From Anaspis maculata (lineage: Eukaryota; Arthropoda; Insecta; Coleoptera; Scraptiidae): 64,000 nucleotides of DNA. The notes under the pieces were generated by a model. That model was not told the DNA's origin, ran no database searches, and saw only the letters and a list, made by a program, of their open reading frames with translations. Made by a program: the position numbers and the translations under genes. The stretch is from the NCBI GenBank assembly GCA_949128115.1, contig OX421967.1, positions 20,290,635 to 20,354,634 on the forward strand. Reading direction: 5' to 3'. Shown piece by piece: positions 1 through 12,013 of the stretch (positions within the stretch are counted from its first letter, which is position 1; each line of letters starts with the position of its first letter).

Positions 1-1401
1 GAACTTTTCACTATGCAGTGTTAACTATGTCTTGTCTTCACCGGTACTTGGTGTATACTGACTGTGACTGAGTGATTGATTTTAAAGAGGAGAAACGAAT
101 CTTGTACCCCCGTTGTTCTTTGAATACAATGACCTGACCATTCCACCCCTGACAGTGATCGTCGAACCCCGTCAATATAATGGTGAAAACCTTGTACCGT
201 TATTCCGATCGCCGATTTCTCTTTCATGAATACATCCAGTGAAGCAGGTAGGTGTCTTCGTGTTTGGTTGCACAAAGCCGGCAATGGACCTTCCCAATTT
301 CACCTGAGCTGTTAGGTTTTAAGCAATGGATATCATACATTTCCGGTTTTTGCATTCAAACGGGAGACAAAATGTCAACTCAACAGTGATTTCAACGCTT
401 TTTCTTCGTTACTCCCTTCTAACTGCAGTGGTTCAATTTAAATACTGGAGCCTTCGTAGAGCTCACTTAGTTTTTATTTGATTTTTTTGCGTTCATTTAG
501 ACCCCGAAAAAAACTAAGAAAATTTCGCGTGACGTCACGCATCCTGAGATCCAGGTACGTTAACAGATGGCGCCAGGTAAAGCAGTAGAATTCGATGCTA
601 GAACTCGTACGGACTCGATAGCGCGAACGTGGTGAACTCTGCCGAGCGACGAACGGCTGATCCGAGAAAAAAACTTTGCGTCAATTTTGACGTGTTTTGA
701 CTGTTTTGTGTTGAAGTGTGGGCAGAGATAAACAATATGGGTGCAATAATTTGCTGTGTGCTTGGAAAGTAGTCGAATATTTCCAATACCTCCCTGGTAC
801 TGAGGAAAGAAAGAAAACTGATCCAGCCAATCTCGAACCTTGGGAACCTTGGGATGCCCACAAAAAAAAATCAAGAATGCCGCCAGAAGTTCTCATTTGG
901 TCTGCAGCTCTTACCTAGACTGAGTACTGAGTAGTCTGCCTAAGGTTATGGTCGCCTTTCCTGCATAAACAAGAACAAGTCATAAACAAGCAGTCTGCTG
1001 CCTAGTTCCACTGAAGTTTTTCATCGCGGAGTGTTTCAGTTGCTTGTTTTCAATCCTACATTTTGCATGTGCTTGATGTAGCGTGGAAGATTTAATGTAC
1101 ATATTTCTCATTTCAGCCTATCGATTGAGATAGGTAGTATTATTGTAGTTGTTATTTATAAATTTATTCAAAAAAACCAAGTAAGACGCCACTCACAAAC
1201 GACAACAAACTCCATCATAAATGTTTGGCATCAAGAGGTCTAATTGGTCTGCAGCCTGGGTCAAATTTCAGGTAGCCCGAAGTTTGCTGGTCTGCTGCCT
1301 GGTTCGAGTGGAGTGGAGGGTAGTTTTTCGTGTTGGTGCACTCATTTCAAATACAAACAAATGTCATGTGATTTGATGTTTTGAATTACACATTATGCCT
1401 G
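1..1401. other. Non-coding sequence, left edge
   Basis: Presumed Mhcl intron or beyond. TTGGTCTGCAGC occurs at 897 and 1241 with similar flanks, suggesting a diverged repeat. No exon with the expected post-PDZ/motor sequence was found. Confidence 0.4.
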
Positions 1402-1548
1402 CCTTAGATTGAACATCAAATGCTGCAGATTTTTTAGCTACAGAGTTCTGATTGGACCTGACGCCTGTCATTGCTGTCAATGACCAACATGTGACCAATG
1501 AGAGCTCGGCAGCTAAAAAAGCTGCAGCATTTGATGCTCAATGTAAGG
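1402..1548. mobile_element. MITE, 147-bp hairpin
   Basis: CCTTAGATTGAACATCAAAT at the left pairs with ATTTGATGCTCAATGTAAGG at the right. Arms of about 55 bp carry the CTGCAG...TTTTTTAGCT block. No target duplication is obvious. Confidence 0.75.
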
Positions 1549-2778
1549 CCACCATTACACGTCAAAAGTGACAAATCGTGATTGAAACTTGAAGACGCTA
1601 AAATATCGGTAAAGTAAGTCACGTTTGGTTTGCCCGCGAGGTTGACCGAGTGACGTCATAGATTATAAGAAACTTTTTTTTCTAGAAGATTAGAGGCAAA
1701 ATTAATGTGCCTGTTAACATGGAAGGCTTAATTAGATCATAAACAATCGAAATACTCAATAAAATAATAACTTTTTACCAATATAACACCCCATTACAAA
1801 TTATTGCATTATTGGCTTGAAACCAAAATTCAAGTACGGCCCTGTTTTGATCTAAACAACACTCCCGGCTGTCTACGTATGCAACCAATGATACGCTCTC
1901 GCATTATTGGTTGCCTAACCATCAAGACTATCAACAACATTACAGAATTAGAAACCTCCTAATTAGGAACGAACTCATTGCAATTTTGACAAGGAGAAAT
2001 TCACAATAACCTTTATGCAAACCGATATAATTACATAACAAACAATATAGATACACAAAAACCTTGTAAAAAAAAAAGACTGAAAGCAGGCAGGTTACCT
2101 GTACCCGTGGATAAGTACATGTTATTTTATAAATTTCTAATGGAATCAATGGAACTGTTAATCAAATCAAAGCAAAAATTCCAATCGCTTTATGCAATAA
2201 TGCGAAATTACTGAAATGCCACCTTCACTGTAACCGGTTCTTGAAACATATATTATTTATTCTTTTTTAACAATATAATCTTTATCGCTAGTTATTACAC
2301 GCGTCGTAATTTCTTCTGATAAACACATTATACGGTAATGGCGTTTGTTACGTGAACGACGCAGGGTTTCTTGCGGCAACGTTAGGCACGTCTGCACTTT
2401 TCTCCTGTCTGGTTTGTTTTACTTTCAAGTTGTTCTCTACTGCATTGCCATTTTAGCTTTTGTGATTCATGGCAAAAAAGAACTCGAACTCACTTGTTCT
2501 GACTAAGATGGAAGTTGTGGAGTTGATGCCATTTCTATCCACTCGGTAGCTGTAGCTACTAGGATACGTAACAAAAATGCAAGATCTAATTACAAAAATG
2601 ATGAGTGGCGTCTTCTCAGTTCAAAAATTCGGTTGACGTTGAGATAGAGAGGTCTGAAGTTTTTTTTACACTGGTCGATATTTTTGCTTTTTAGCAGTTG
2701 TTGTTTGCCGTATTTGTATTGTTTTAAAGTCGAGGGTTCGAGTGCTGTGAGCCCTTTCCAGTTTGTGCCCGCCTCATA
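1549..2778. other. AT-rich non-coding sequence
   Basis: No gene or clear repeat structure recognised. Confidence 0.4.
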
Positions 2779-3814
2779 CTACACACATCAAAAGAATCTA
2801 GGGGACAAGAAAATTCAGACGATTTCTAAAATCATCATAACTTTTGATTTCCGTAAGCGATTTCATATCGGTTTTCAGTGTTCGTTTGCCCAATCTTTCG
2901 TTTTCATGCCTTGATCACGTCAAATACGAACAGTGTTTCATAAGGTTGCTACAGGGTGATCAATGGAACAGTATAAAATTGCCGAAAGTTCAGTACGAGC
3001 GCGATTTCCCAAAAAAAATATTTCATTCATTCCAATAGCACAGTTATAAAGATCGGTGTTTCACCTTCAGTAACGTTTTTGAATTTTGAAAATCGAAGGT
3101 GAATTGCCAAAGATATTGATCATTTTGTGCCACCGTGTTGAACTTCCATGAAAAAAAAAGTGGTCCGATTTTATTGAAACTTGGAACACACTCATGTCTG
3201 GTTCAAGTTATTGGAATTTCAAGGTCAAATGTCACTTTCGATCACTTTCGAGCCGCTATATTGAACTTTTTACATAAATGATTCAATTTGAATGAAGCTT
3301 GAAACACACTAAAATTGAATCATTCACATAAAAGTTCAATGTGGCGGCTTGGAAGTGACCGAGGAAGATATTTGACCTTGAAATTCCAATTACTGACACC
3401 AAACATGAATGTGATCCAAGTTTCAATGAAATCGGATCACTTCTTGAGAGTTCAACATGGCGGCACAAAATGATCAATATCTTTGGCAATTTACCTTCGA
3501 TTTGTAAAATTAAAAAACGTTATTGAAGCTGAAATACTAGTCTTCATAACTGTGCTATTGAAATGCATACAATTTTTTTTTTGGGAAATCGCGCTCGTAC
3601 TGAACTTTCGGCAATTTTACACTGTTCCATTGATCACCCTGTAGAAACTTTATAAAACATTGTTCGTATTAGACGTGATCAAGACATGAAAACGAAGAAT
3701 TGGACTATCGAACACCAAAAACAAATATGAAATCGCTGACGGCAATCCAAAGTTATTATGATTTCAGAAATCGTCTAAATTTGCTTGTCCCCTAGATTCT
3801 TTTGATGTGTGTAG
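2779..3814. mobile_element. Long foldback (hairpin) element, 1.04 kb
   Basis: The left arm from CTACACACATCAAAAGAATC is repeated inverted up to TTTGATGTGTGTAG, and the two halves pair almost end to end with the turn near 3290-3300. Arms are imperfect (about 85-90%). Open frames in it are mirror artefacts. No transposase. Confidence 0.85.
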
Positions 3815-3953
3815 ATAATACGCAAATTTTCTCTTCAATTCTCATTCTACGCACCATTTGAGGTGATTTGACAATTCTCTCAAAGTGATTTGTGTGTGGC
3901 CATCCAGTGTAATGCACCCCATTGGATTTCCAGGCAATATTTTGCTCCTTCCT

Positions 3954-4173
3954 ACAGAATGTCTCAGAAGTATCGCATTTTGAGCCCAGTGCAATATATG
4001 GAATCCTCTCAAGAACATGAAATAAACATTCAAAAAAATTAGTGAAAAATTTTGAACGTCATAAAGAAATGTATAGTAGGTTCATATATTTGACGCCGTT
4101 CAATATGATCTGCTTCTGGCTTCTGACATATATTGCTTTGGACTCAGAATGCGATACTTTTGAGACATCCTGT
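3954..4173. mobile_element. Short foldback, TACAGG-ended family, copy a
   Basis: Left ACAGAATGTCTCAGAAGTAT pairs with the right end GATACTTTTGAGACATCCTG. Arms are about 50 bp. It shares its ends with the element at 8855-9516. Confidence 0.65.
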
Positions 4174-5149
4174 ATATGGAGACAGCAAGTTTGAGACTAG
4201 AAAAAATGTGAGTTGCTTTGCGTGGAGTTGGCGGCAGTTGTCCCAAGTCGTAGTGTCCATATAAAGCCAGCGCTTACTTTTCCGGAAGCTTATACACGAG
4301 TGAGCACGCAACTCCGGTCACCCATCCAAGATTCGACCCCGTGTGGCGTTGCCAAACTCGAGACATATCTGTCGCTGAACGGCGCTTGAAGCCATGCCTT
4401 TTCTACGGTAACCTGAATGCATCTCCGAAGCTCCAGTGCAAGGTGACGTCACGATTTGATCTTTGGAGTCACTCTCAATATACTGAGCGTCCTCGATTTG
4501 ACAAACGTCTGACGTTGATTCCGATCAACTTTACGCCACATGAAAAAGCCAGTGATATGGTCTGTATTCGCCGATAATTGAATGGAACAACATTTTTGCG
4601 GTCATCACCACCACAAGTCTTTCACTTTATCGTCATAATATAAATAAAATTCAATCCGAGAGCGGCGCTGGAAGGCATCTCTATCACTTCACTTCTTGAA
4701 GAAAAGAGATTACCATCGGGCAAAGCGGGAGCGTGATATTCAAGGCGACCACTTCCTGGTCACGACCGCGACGGACGATATGCGCTGCCATGCCATTTCT
4801 GCATGCCGAAGAGATAGAAGGGAGGAGGACCGCACATAGTAAAATCGGAGTAGAGACCGCACACGGACCGAATCGAGGAAATAGGAAACGACGGTCGACC
4901 GCAAAATATCAAAAGTCGTCGACAAGAAATCTGCATTTCGCATAGACCTAAAAAACTGGCTGGGTCTACTTACATAACAGTCGATTCAACAAATATTTGG
5001 TAGCATTTTTCAAGATCATAATGAAAAAAATATATAATATAGGGTAATGTTTTTTGAAAAAAACTCAAGTATAGCTCTGCAGTTCTTGAATCGATTGATG
5101 GTGCGGTGTATTATACAGGGTGTTTCATTGGTTAGTCCGACGCCAAAGC

Positions 5150-5540
5150 AGCAATTCCTATCAAATTGAAAAAATCTGCAAAAATAAATTATAAACAATA
5201 CGCTATAATATGACCGCATCATCTGTGTTGTATCAATTGTTTATGGCGTCGCGACGCCATAGTGATTTGACCAGGAATTCCAAAAAAATCACCTATACGT
5301 TTGATATAATCGCATGAATACAGAAGCGCCACTACAGGTTCATGATATAAAAAAGTTGCATTTATTTTGTAGTTCAAAGGGATCGCTCCGGCCGGGCTCA
5401 TTATGAGTTGAGTGGAATCCATCAAACTACATTGCACACGGACGTTGGCTACTTATTATGGCCCACTAAATTAGAGTAGACCTTACTGTGCATGGTTCGA
5501 GTGCAGGTACCTTTCCAGAGCCGGAATGACAACCATTGTG
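5150..5540 (+). repeat. Dispersed repeat D, copy 1 (with extra internal segment)
   Basis: ACGCTATAATATGACCGCAT at 5200 and GATCGCTCCGGCCGGGCTCA to CTTTCCAGAGCCGGAATGAC match the reverse complement of 29895-30185. Between these parts copy 1 has about 155 bp (5231-5384) missing from copy 2. That segment reads as protein in one frame (LFMASRRHSDLTRNSKKITY) but is closed by stops. It may be the remnant of an unrecognised gene or virus-like element. Confidence 0.6.
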
Positions 5541-7365
5541 TGACATCGACTGAGTAAGTAAGCAGATTTATTGTGGGCCATGAAGGCATAAAACCTATGA
5601 CTTAGGCATCTGTGCAAATAGCCGCACATGACAATAGAAAAGTAACAGTTTTCCATGACCCTTGTTGAAAATAACTTATTGACAATTATTCTAAAAATCC
5701 ATGTAAGCCAATTACGGCTGATATAAAAAAATTGTAATTACACGTTATCGATTTTTCGGTTGATGGCCATCACGTTGAAAAAATCGAAGAGAAAACGTTA
5801 ATATTTCTTTACAAAATGATATGAAGTCAGAACTGTAACAAAAAAAAAGAGGAAAAAGCAATAGTGCCATCTTGTAGTGGATACTTTGTAGATAATTTAT
5901 GCGCAATTTGAAATTTTCACATCGATTATAAATGCCTTATTTGCTGACGGACATAACCAGTGAAACACCTGTGTGTCGGTACTATAATATACCTGTCTGT
6001 TCAATTTTATCCATTTGTCCAAAAGATACCTACTTACTGCAAATCAAAATGGTGGTACATTATAAATCACCCTGTAACTTGGAAACGGAGGACGCTCATT
6101 ATTATCTCGGGAATACTGGAGTCGCCTTGAAAAACTCGACCTACCCTAAGCCATGAGGGTTTGGTTGGAAACCACCCTGTAGATTGATCGTCAAAAAATA
6201 CCAGTTTGGTCGTCTGAATAGATCATGCATGAGATACATCGAGCGGAGTGAATTCAAAAAAGCTACGCATATCAAAACTAGATCACGTACAATCGCAATC
6301 ACATAACTGGCGGCACATTAAGCCTATTATGTAAAGTATTTCTGTGTCAATGTACTTCGACCCGAAAAAAAAAATCGTGAGTCACACTTCTTGTGGACAG
6401 GACGGTTGTTGCTGTTGAGTTTGATAACAGTGTTCCGATTGTAACGGGTGTCGCGGTGCTACACGTGCCCACCGACGACAGCCCCGAGACTAAAGCGCCC
6501 AATAATTATTCGAACGCTTATTATAAGTAAGTACATAATAAAAATAACGAGAAATAATTGACACGACATGAAATTATCGAGTATAGCAGCCAATTAGTGA
6601 CACACATACACACACCTATGTGAGTTAACAACCGAACACGATAAAACGGCAATCGTATTTCGTCAAGACGTATTAAAAAATGATTAACGTCGATGATACT
6701 GCGCCAACCAGAAGACAACAATAATGACCAATTTGTCATCCTCCTTGGATCCGACATCATCGCGTCCTCGTCGTCACGGTGGATTTCTGCAAACTCCTCC
6801 ACAGTACAGTTCGATTTCTTTATTAAAAAACTAAAACTTCCACATCCTGGTCACGGCACCAGTAGAACAGAATGAAATCGGACAAGCAAAAAAAGACAAT
6901 GCAGAAATTGTAGCGTTCGTTCCATATTTTCTTGTTGTTTTTACGTCGTTGATGGTTTGTTTGTCTGCGATTCTGCCTGCCTTGTTTTTCATTTCCTCTG
7001 AATGCAATTATCTTTTCATGGAATAATTAGGTGTTTACCATTCATTTTTCCACCATGGCTAGACAATTGGTAGCCAAGCTGTTTGCGGGTCAATCACCAC
7101 AGTACAAACAACTGAGAAGTCTTGGACATTTCGTTCCATGACGAATCGATCCTGGTTTCACCCGTTTCCGTGGACAAAACGATAACCATTGGAGCCAGCT
7201 ATTCCGCTGGCTGTCCGCATTGGGTAGCCAGCATTTTTTTCTTGCAGAACTTGAACTTATCTTGATTTCAATGTACTTTTTGCCTATTTTGGCCTACCAG
7301 AGGGTGGATCAGCATAAATATGCGAAAAAAAAAAACAACGAAAATGCGTTTGATTCGATACTCAC
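5541..7365. other. Mhcl intron sequence after exon 4
   Basis: No exon recognised. A minus-strand frame at 6690-6800 is acidic but lacks proper splice context or family resemblance. Confidence 0.4.
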
Positions 7366-7503
7366 GGTGGTAGGTTTGTTGAATCTGCGACTGCCCGAAC
7401 GTCGGAGGGTCCCGCCTCTGATGTTCGAATCCTCGAGATTGACTTCGCCGCCGTCGTATCCCAATCTGCGACTCAGTTCGCTCAGTTCAGCCACTGGTTG
7501 CAC
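7366..7503 (-). CDS. Mhcl: Unconventional myosin XVIII (Mhcl/MYO18A), coding exon 4 (post-PDZ linker)
   Basis: The exon is 138 nt (46 codons, phase 0 at both ends). Acceptor CTTTTCAG precedes VQPVAELSELSRRLG; the donor is ACC/GTGAGT at 7365. The join with exon 3 gives VTLKVQPVAELSELSRR, the conserved transition out of the myosin XVIII PDZ domain. It continues with an acidic then Arg/Ser-rich stretch (GGTLRRSGSRRFNKPTT). The SH3-like segment and motor domain that should follow were not found between 1 and 7365, so the gene runs off the left edge and this copy is partial only because of the window. Confidence 0.92.
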
Positions 7504-8303
7504 CTGAAAAGTCCAAATGGATTTATTATAAAACCATTCATTAAAACATATAATTGGTCTAGGAATACATAAATACATCTATATATTATTCAATTTCGGA
7601 TTTCGAATCGAGTCGAGTGATTCCATTAGAACGATAACGATGAGTCAAGACACTGCTCTGCTAAATTAAAGTTCAATGCGTCAAGCCGTTTATGTGATAT
7701 TAGCAAAAAAACAGAGAAAAAGTCGAAATTTGAAGGCTTGTAGCTCATTAACGGAGTTGAATTTTCTAAAATCGACTACGCAGGCTTGCACTAATTAGGA
7801 GTCTCAAAACGGGACCTTGCTAAAGTCAGGTCATTTTTGCGCCCCTTCCATTGTCACTCTGTATATCATACAGAAAATCAAAAATAGGGTGACTTCAGGT
7901 GGTACCTTGTAGTGAAAAGATTACTCTATCGAGTAACACAAAAATTTCCAAAATCGACCACTGATTTCTCGAGAAATCGTCATTTTAGCCGAAACAAAAT
8001 TTCGGGGTGATCCCTAGACCATTTGGGTGTGGATATTTTCACCACAGTTGAGAATGAATGAACGAATGAAAGGAAACAATGACTACATTTTTACATGAGT
8101 AACGACTGATGGATGATGATGCATTCTTTCAAAGTGAGGCCATCTACGCTGACGTGATTCTTTTTTTTTGTCTTTATGAATTTTTATTATTATTTTATTA
8201 CGAGTATTTAATCTATGGGTATATAGTTCTTATAATCCATAACTTACCAGACTGGAAATTGTACTTCTGTTCGTATAATGTAGTTTGAATTGTTGAATGC
8301 CTA

Positions 8304-8631
8304 TAGGGTGATTGCATGCAATTCGTTCACCTGATCACCGGCAGGCAGCGCAAGGATCGAGTTATGTTTTGACGTTTGTTAGGGAATTGCATTGGGGCAC
8401 ATAACAGGGGTAAGGCATTGTTAGAATGATTAGAAATCACAATCTTGATCTCCTAAACGCCGAACAAAATAGTATGTGAACAAAACATGTAAAAATGGCA
8501 GTATTTAGTGAGGTTAGTCCGGTTGACGTTGACTCCGAAATGGATGAAACTTGACAGATGACCAATGACAATGACAATGAATGACAGTATTGACATTTTG
8601 CCATAAACTCTCTCTACATGCAATCACCCTA
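8304..8631. mobile_element. MITE with 15-bp TIR TAGGGTGATTGCATG
   Basis: Perfect 15-bp inverted ends 328 bp apart. A TA lies just outside the left end, compatible with a TA target. The interior is unique and non-coding. Confidence 0.7.
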
Positions 8632-8854
8632 TTGCATCCGTTGATAGTGAATTCTATCTGGAGCGTCCTGTTAGTATTTAGGTTCGCCGCCAACCAATAG
8701 CGCACGTTCTAATTTTGTTTTTTTTTCTTTACCGATACAGCCCTACAGAGTTTTTATGTTAGATGACCTGATCAGTTTTTTACCAGATCAGAAATTCGTT
8801 GACAACTTGAGCGATTGCTTACTTGAAATAGGTCCATCAGAGGACACTATATGT

Positions 8855-9516
8855 ATAGGATATCTTAAATGTATCGCATTCCGAGTCCAAAGCGGGATAC
8901 AGATCCATTCAGAAACACGAAAAAAATATTTAAAAAAATTCGTGACGTCTATTTTTCAAGATATGGGGGGATCAATGGGTGGGGCTTTGCTCTCATTAAT
9001 TTTCGTTAGTCGAAGTGGTTTTGGGGAATGTTTGTGATGAATAATTCAGGAAAAATTATTAACCACTGGGTGTGCATTGAAGTTCTGTTTATTATGATGG
9101 TTCATACACCTGAAAAATTCATTGTCCTTCAAAAAAAAAACCTAAAAATTTTTGCATGGCAATGAGAGAAGTCATATCTTGTTCTGTATCATTTTAGCTA
9201 CCAATGGGATATTGTGCAGACATAACTGAAGAAAACTTGATTTTTGTGATTTATGACTCACCCTGTATCGTAAACAGAAATCCACTGCATACTCACTGGT
9301 TGGTAATTTTTACTGTTTTGTTCAAATACAGTTCCTCAGAATCACTTAGAATAATCAAAATAGAGGGGCGGGAAGCCCCACCTTTCGACCTCCCCACCCC
9401 CATATTCAAGAAAATAAACGTCATTGATTTTTTTAAATATTTTCCTCGTGTTCTTGAGTAGATTCTATATACCGCTCTGGACTCGGAATGCGATACTTTT
9501 GAGACACCCTGTTTAA
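8855..9516. mobile_element. Foldback, TACAGGGTGTCTC-ended family, copy b
   Basis: Left arm (ATCTTAAATGTATCGCATTC onwards) pairs with the right arm ending GATACTTTTGAGACACCCTG. The terminal 30 bp match copy a (3954-4173). About 660 bp, non-coding, in Mhcl intron 3. Confidence 0.7.
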
Positions 9517-10868
9517 AAAAATGTTCAGATCCGACTCGACTCGCAAGTTAAGTGGAGGGCAGCAGAAATTAGGCACGTTAATACCAAGAGGGTGACTCAA
9601 CAAGCGGAACAATCAATACAATTGTGATAAAGGGAGGTCATGGCATCACATACAGGTATACAAAAGTCATGCTTCGGCGATTTGCTTGGTAGGTGCAATC
9701 AGAAAGTCCTAATGCCGTTATATTTGCTCGTGTCGACAACTTTGAAGTATTACCGATTTCAAACATTTATCACTTTCCACCGGGGAAGTTTGGAAAAACG
9801 CTCTCTTTCGCACTTTCAAAAGCCTCAATTACTTACTAGCAATTTGTAACATTTCCAAACTCGTTTCTGCGTCCGCACGCTTTGCATACATCATACGGCA
9901 AACGTGTGATAAACAAATGTGCGTACCTACCTAATTAAAATTTGCAAAAATTTGAGAAAACTTTCTCGCCATTTAGTCACAAATGCAGTCAGCAAGTGTA
10001 TGTATAGATAATGTCGTCACATCGCCCGCATCAAATACCATTCTCCGTTGATAGTTCTCATTTAATTATCGCGGCAGATGTCTAACGACCTTATTGCAGT
10101 CGTTTATCTCAACCATTATTATTATTAATTTGTGTACCGCGTTGAACGCAGACATCACCAACACGTGACTCATGTCACAGACAGCGCTATTACAGTTCAC
10201 GGTTTGTTTGTTTTCGCATCTCGTTTATGGAGGATCCCAAACTTCCGGCGGTTCCTTTGACTTTTATTGGTCGGACACCATGCAAACTTGTATAAAACGA
10301 CAAAATCGGGAAGATTTCAGTTAACAAGATAACAAAATTGAAATAAAGTCAGTTTTAATACACCGACAGGTGAGGCGTATTATCGCTTCATCGAGGATTT
10401 TCACGAGGAAATCGAGATGAAAGCGATAAATGTATCGAATCTAAAGGTGTATTCGTCAAAACTATTCATCGTGCTATTCATCGAGCAATACTGAGAACCT
10501 CGCTGAGAAAGCAGAAACTATTTAATTTAGCTTTCAATATTTTAGGTTGGTCATTCTGGAGGGGTGTTGTCGTTGTCACTGATAACCATAACCTTGATGC
10601 TAATACACTTGTACAGCCTACTATTTCGAGAAGTGAGGTGAATAGCCATTGATATTTACAATTATTGACTAACTAATCCAAAGAAATAAGTATTCTTGCT
10701 TTAAAGGAGCCTATCCAGGGAACCATTACAAACATACATTGTTTTTACTATACCCTGACAGCCGTGAAGTGTCATTTTTCGCTGACAACTGTCACTTTTT
10801 TGGCCGCTAGTTCTTTGTTACTTACATTACACAGCTTACTTCACAGCTAATTTTTGCCAGAAGAAAGG

Positions 10869-11700
10869 CTATACAGGATGTTCCAGGGATGATAGCAAAA
10901 AAATTCAACTGTGGGTAGATCTCGCCAAAATATGACGAAAACCTATATACCATTTTGCAAAGTTCGGCCTAATGACGAAGATACAGCCCTCCAAAGTTTA
11001 CTTTTTTCGGATTTCAAAAAGTAACTCAGGAACGTTTCAACAAATCTAGCTTCAATTCAGCAGAAGCTGGTTTGTCATAATTATCTATCAACCCGTCAAA
11101 TTTGGAATAAATCCAACCAGTGGTTCAGGAGTTATGAGGGTCAATAATTTAGATTGTGGGGATGTGAGGGCCTTTCATTGATAAAGGAAATTGGGAAGAG
11201 GATAACAGACCAAACCGGTGAAAGAAGAGCGACAAGTTATTTAATCCAAATGATCAGTTTAACTTTGCAAAGGGGAAATGCAACCTCGCAGGGTACACTT
11301 CCTGCGGGTAGAGAGCTCGAAGAAATTTTCTTTTTATAGTTAATTTTACAATGTAAATATTTTGAATAAAAATATAAACGTAGAAATTCATTTAGAAGCA
11401 TCCGAAGAAAAGTTGACTTAAGGTGACCCCTCATAACTTTTACGCCACAGATTGGATTTTTTCCAAATTTGGCAGGTTGACAGATAATTATGACAAACCA
11501 GCTTATGCTAAATTAAAGCTAGATTTGTCGAGACGCTCTTGAGTTGAAAATTTTTGAAATCCAAAGAAAGTGAACTTTGGAGGGCTGTATCTTCGTCATT
11601 AGGCCGAAATTTGAAAAATGATATATAGGTTTTCGTCATATTTCGACGAGATCTACCCACAGTTGAATTTTTTGCTATCATCCCTGAAACACCCTGCATA
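10869..11700. mobile_element. Foldback element, 832 bp, in Mhcl intron 3
   Basis: Ends TATACAGGATGTTCCAGGGA and, inverted, TATGCAGGGTGTTTCAGGGA. Arms of about 280 bp (10869-11145 and 11415-11700) surround a loop of about 270 bp. No coding capacity. Confidence 0.85.
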
Positions 11701-11778
11701 CGCGTCTTAGAATAAGTGTTATGAAATTTATAGGGAAGTAGAAAATTGAAAAATAAGTGGACTTTTCTTAATAAACAT

Positions 11779-12013
11779 ACCCTCGCAAACGTATAATAAA
11801 TAATAAATACATAAATCAATGAATAAATTAATGTTTTCCTCCTTATGGGCCTGCACCGGCCATATAAGTTTTGCCCTTTATAAATCACTTTTACAGTTTT
11901 ACATAACCAGGAAAATTGCAAATTGAACTGCACAAACAGCCAGACATTCCCGGGAATCGAACCCGGAGCCCCATGGCTGCAGGCAGCCACTCAACCACCT
12001 GCGCCACGGGGCC
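11779..12013 (-). mobile_element. tRNA-derived SINE
   Basis: On the minus strand it starts GGCCCCGTGGCGCAGG. It has an RNA polymerase III A box (TGGCGCAGGTGG, 11995-12006) and B box (GGTTCGATTCC, 11953-11963) in tRNA spacing. An unrelated body follows (with GGCCGGTGCAGGCCC) and an AATAAATA-rich tail at about 11785-11835. The stretch after the T arm cannot pair with GGCCCCG, so this is not a functional tRNA gene. It sits immediately beside the foldback at 10869-11700. Confidence 0.85.

Noticed and set aside
6521..6802. Acidic minus-strand frame as a possible Mhcl exon 5
   Set aside because: No consensus acceptor in the right phase and no resemblance to the expected post-PDZ or motor sequence.
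11941..12013. Possible functional tRNA gene on the minus strand
   Set aside because: A and B boxes are good but the 3' segment cannot pair with the 5' acceptor strand and the anticodon arm is irregular; it is the head of a SINE.
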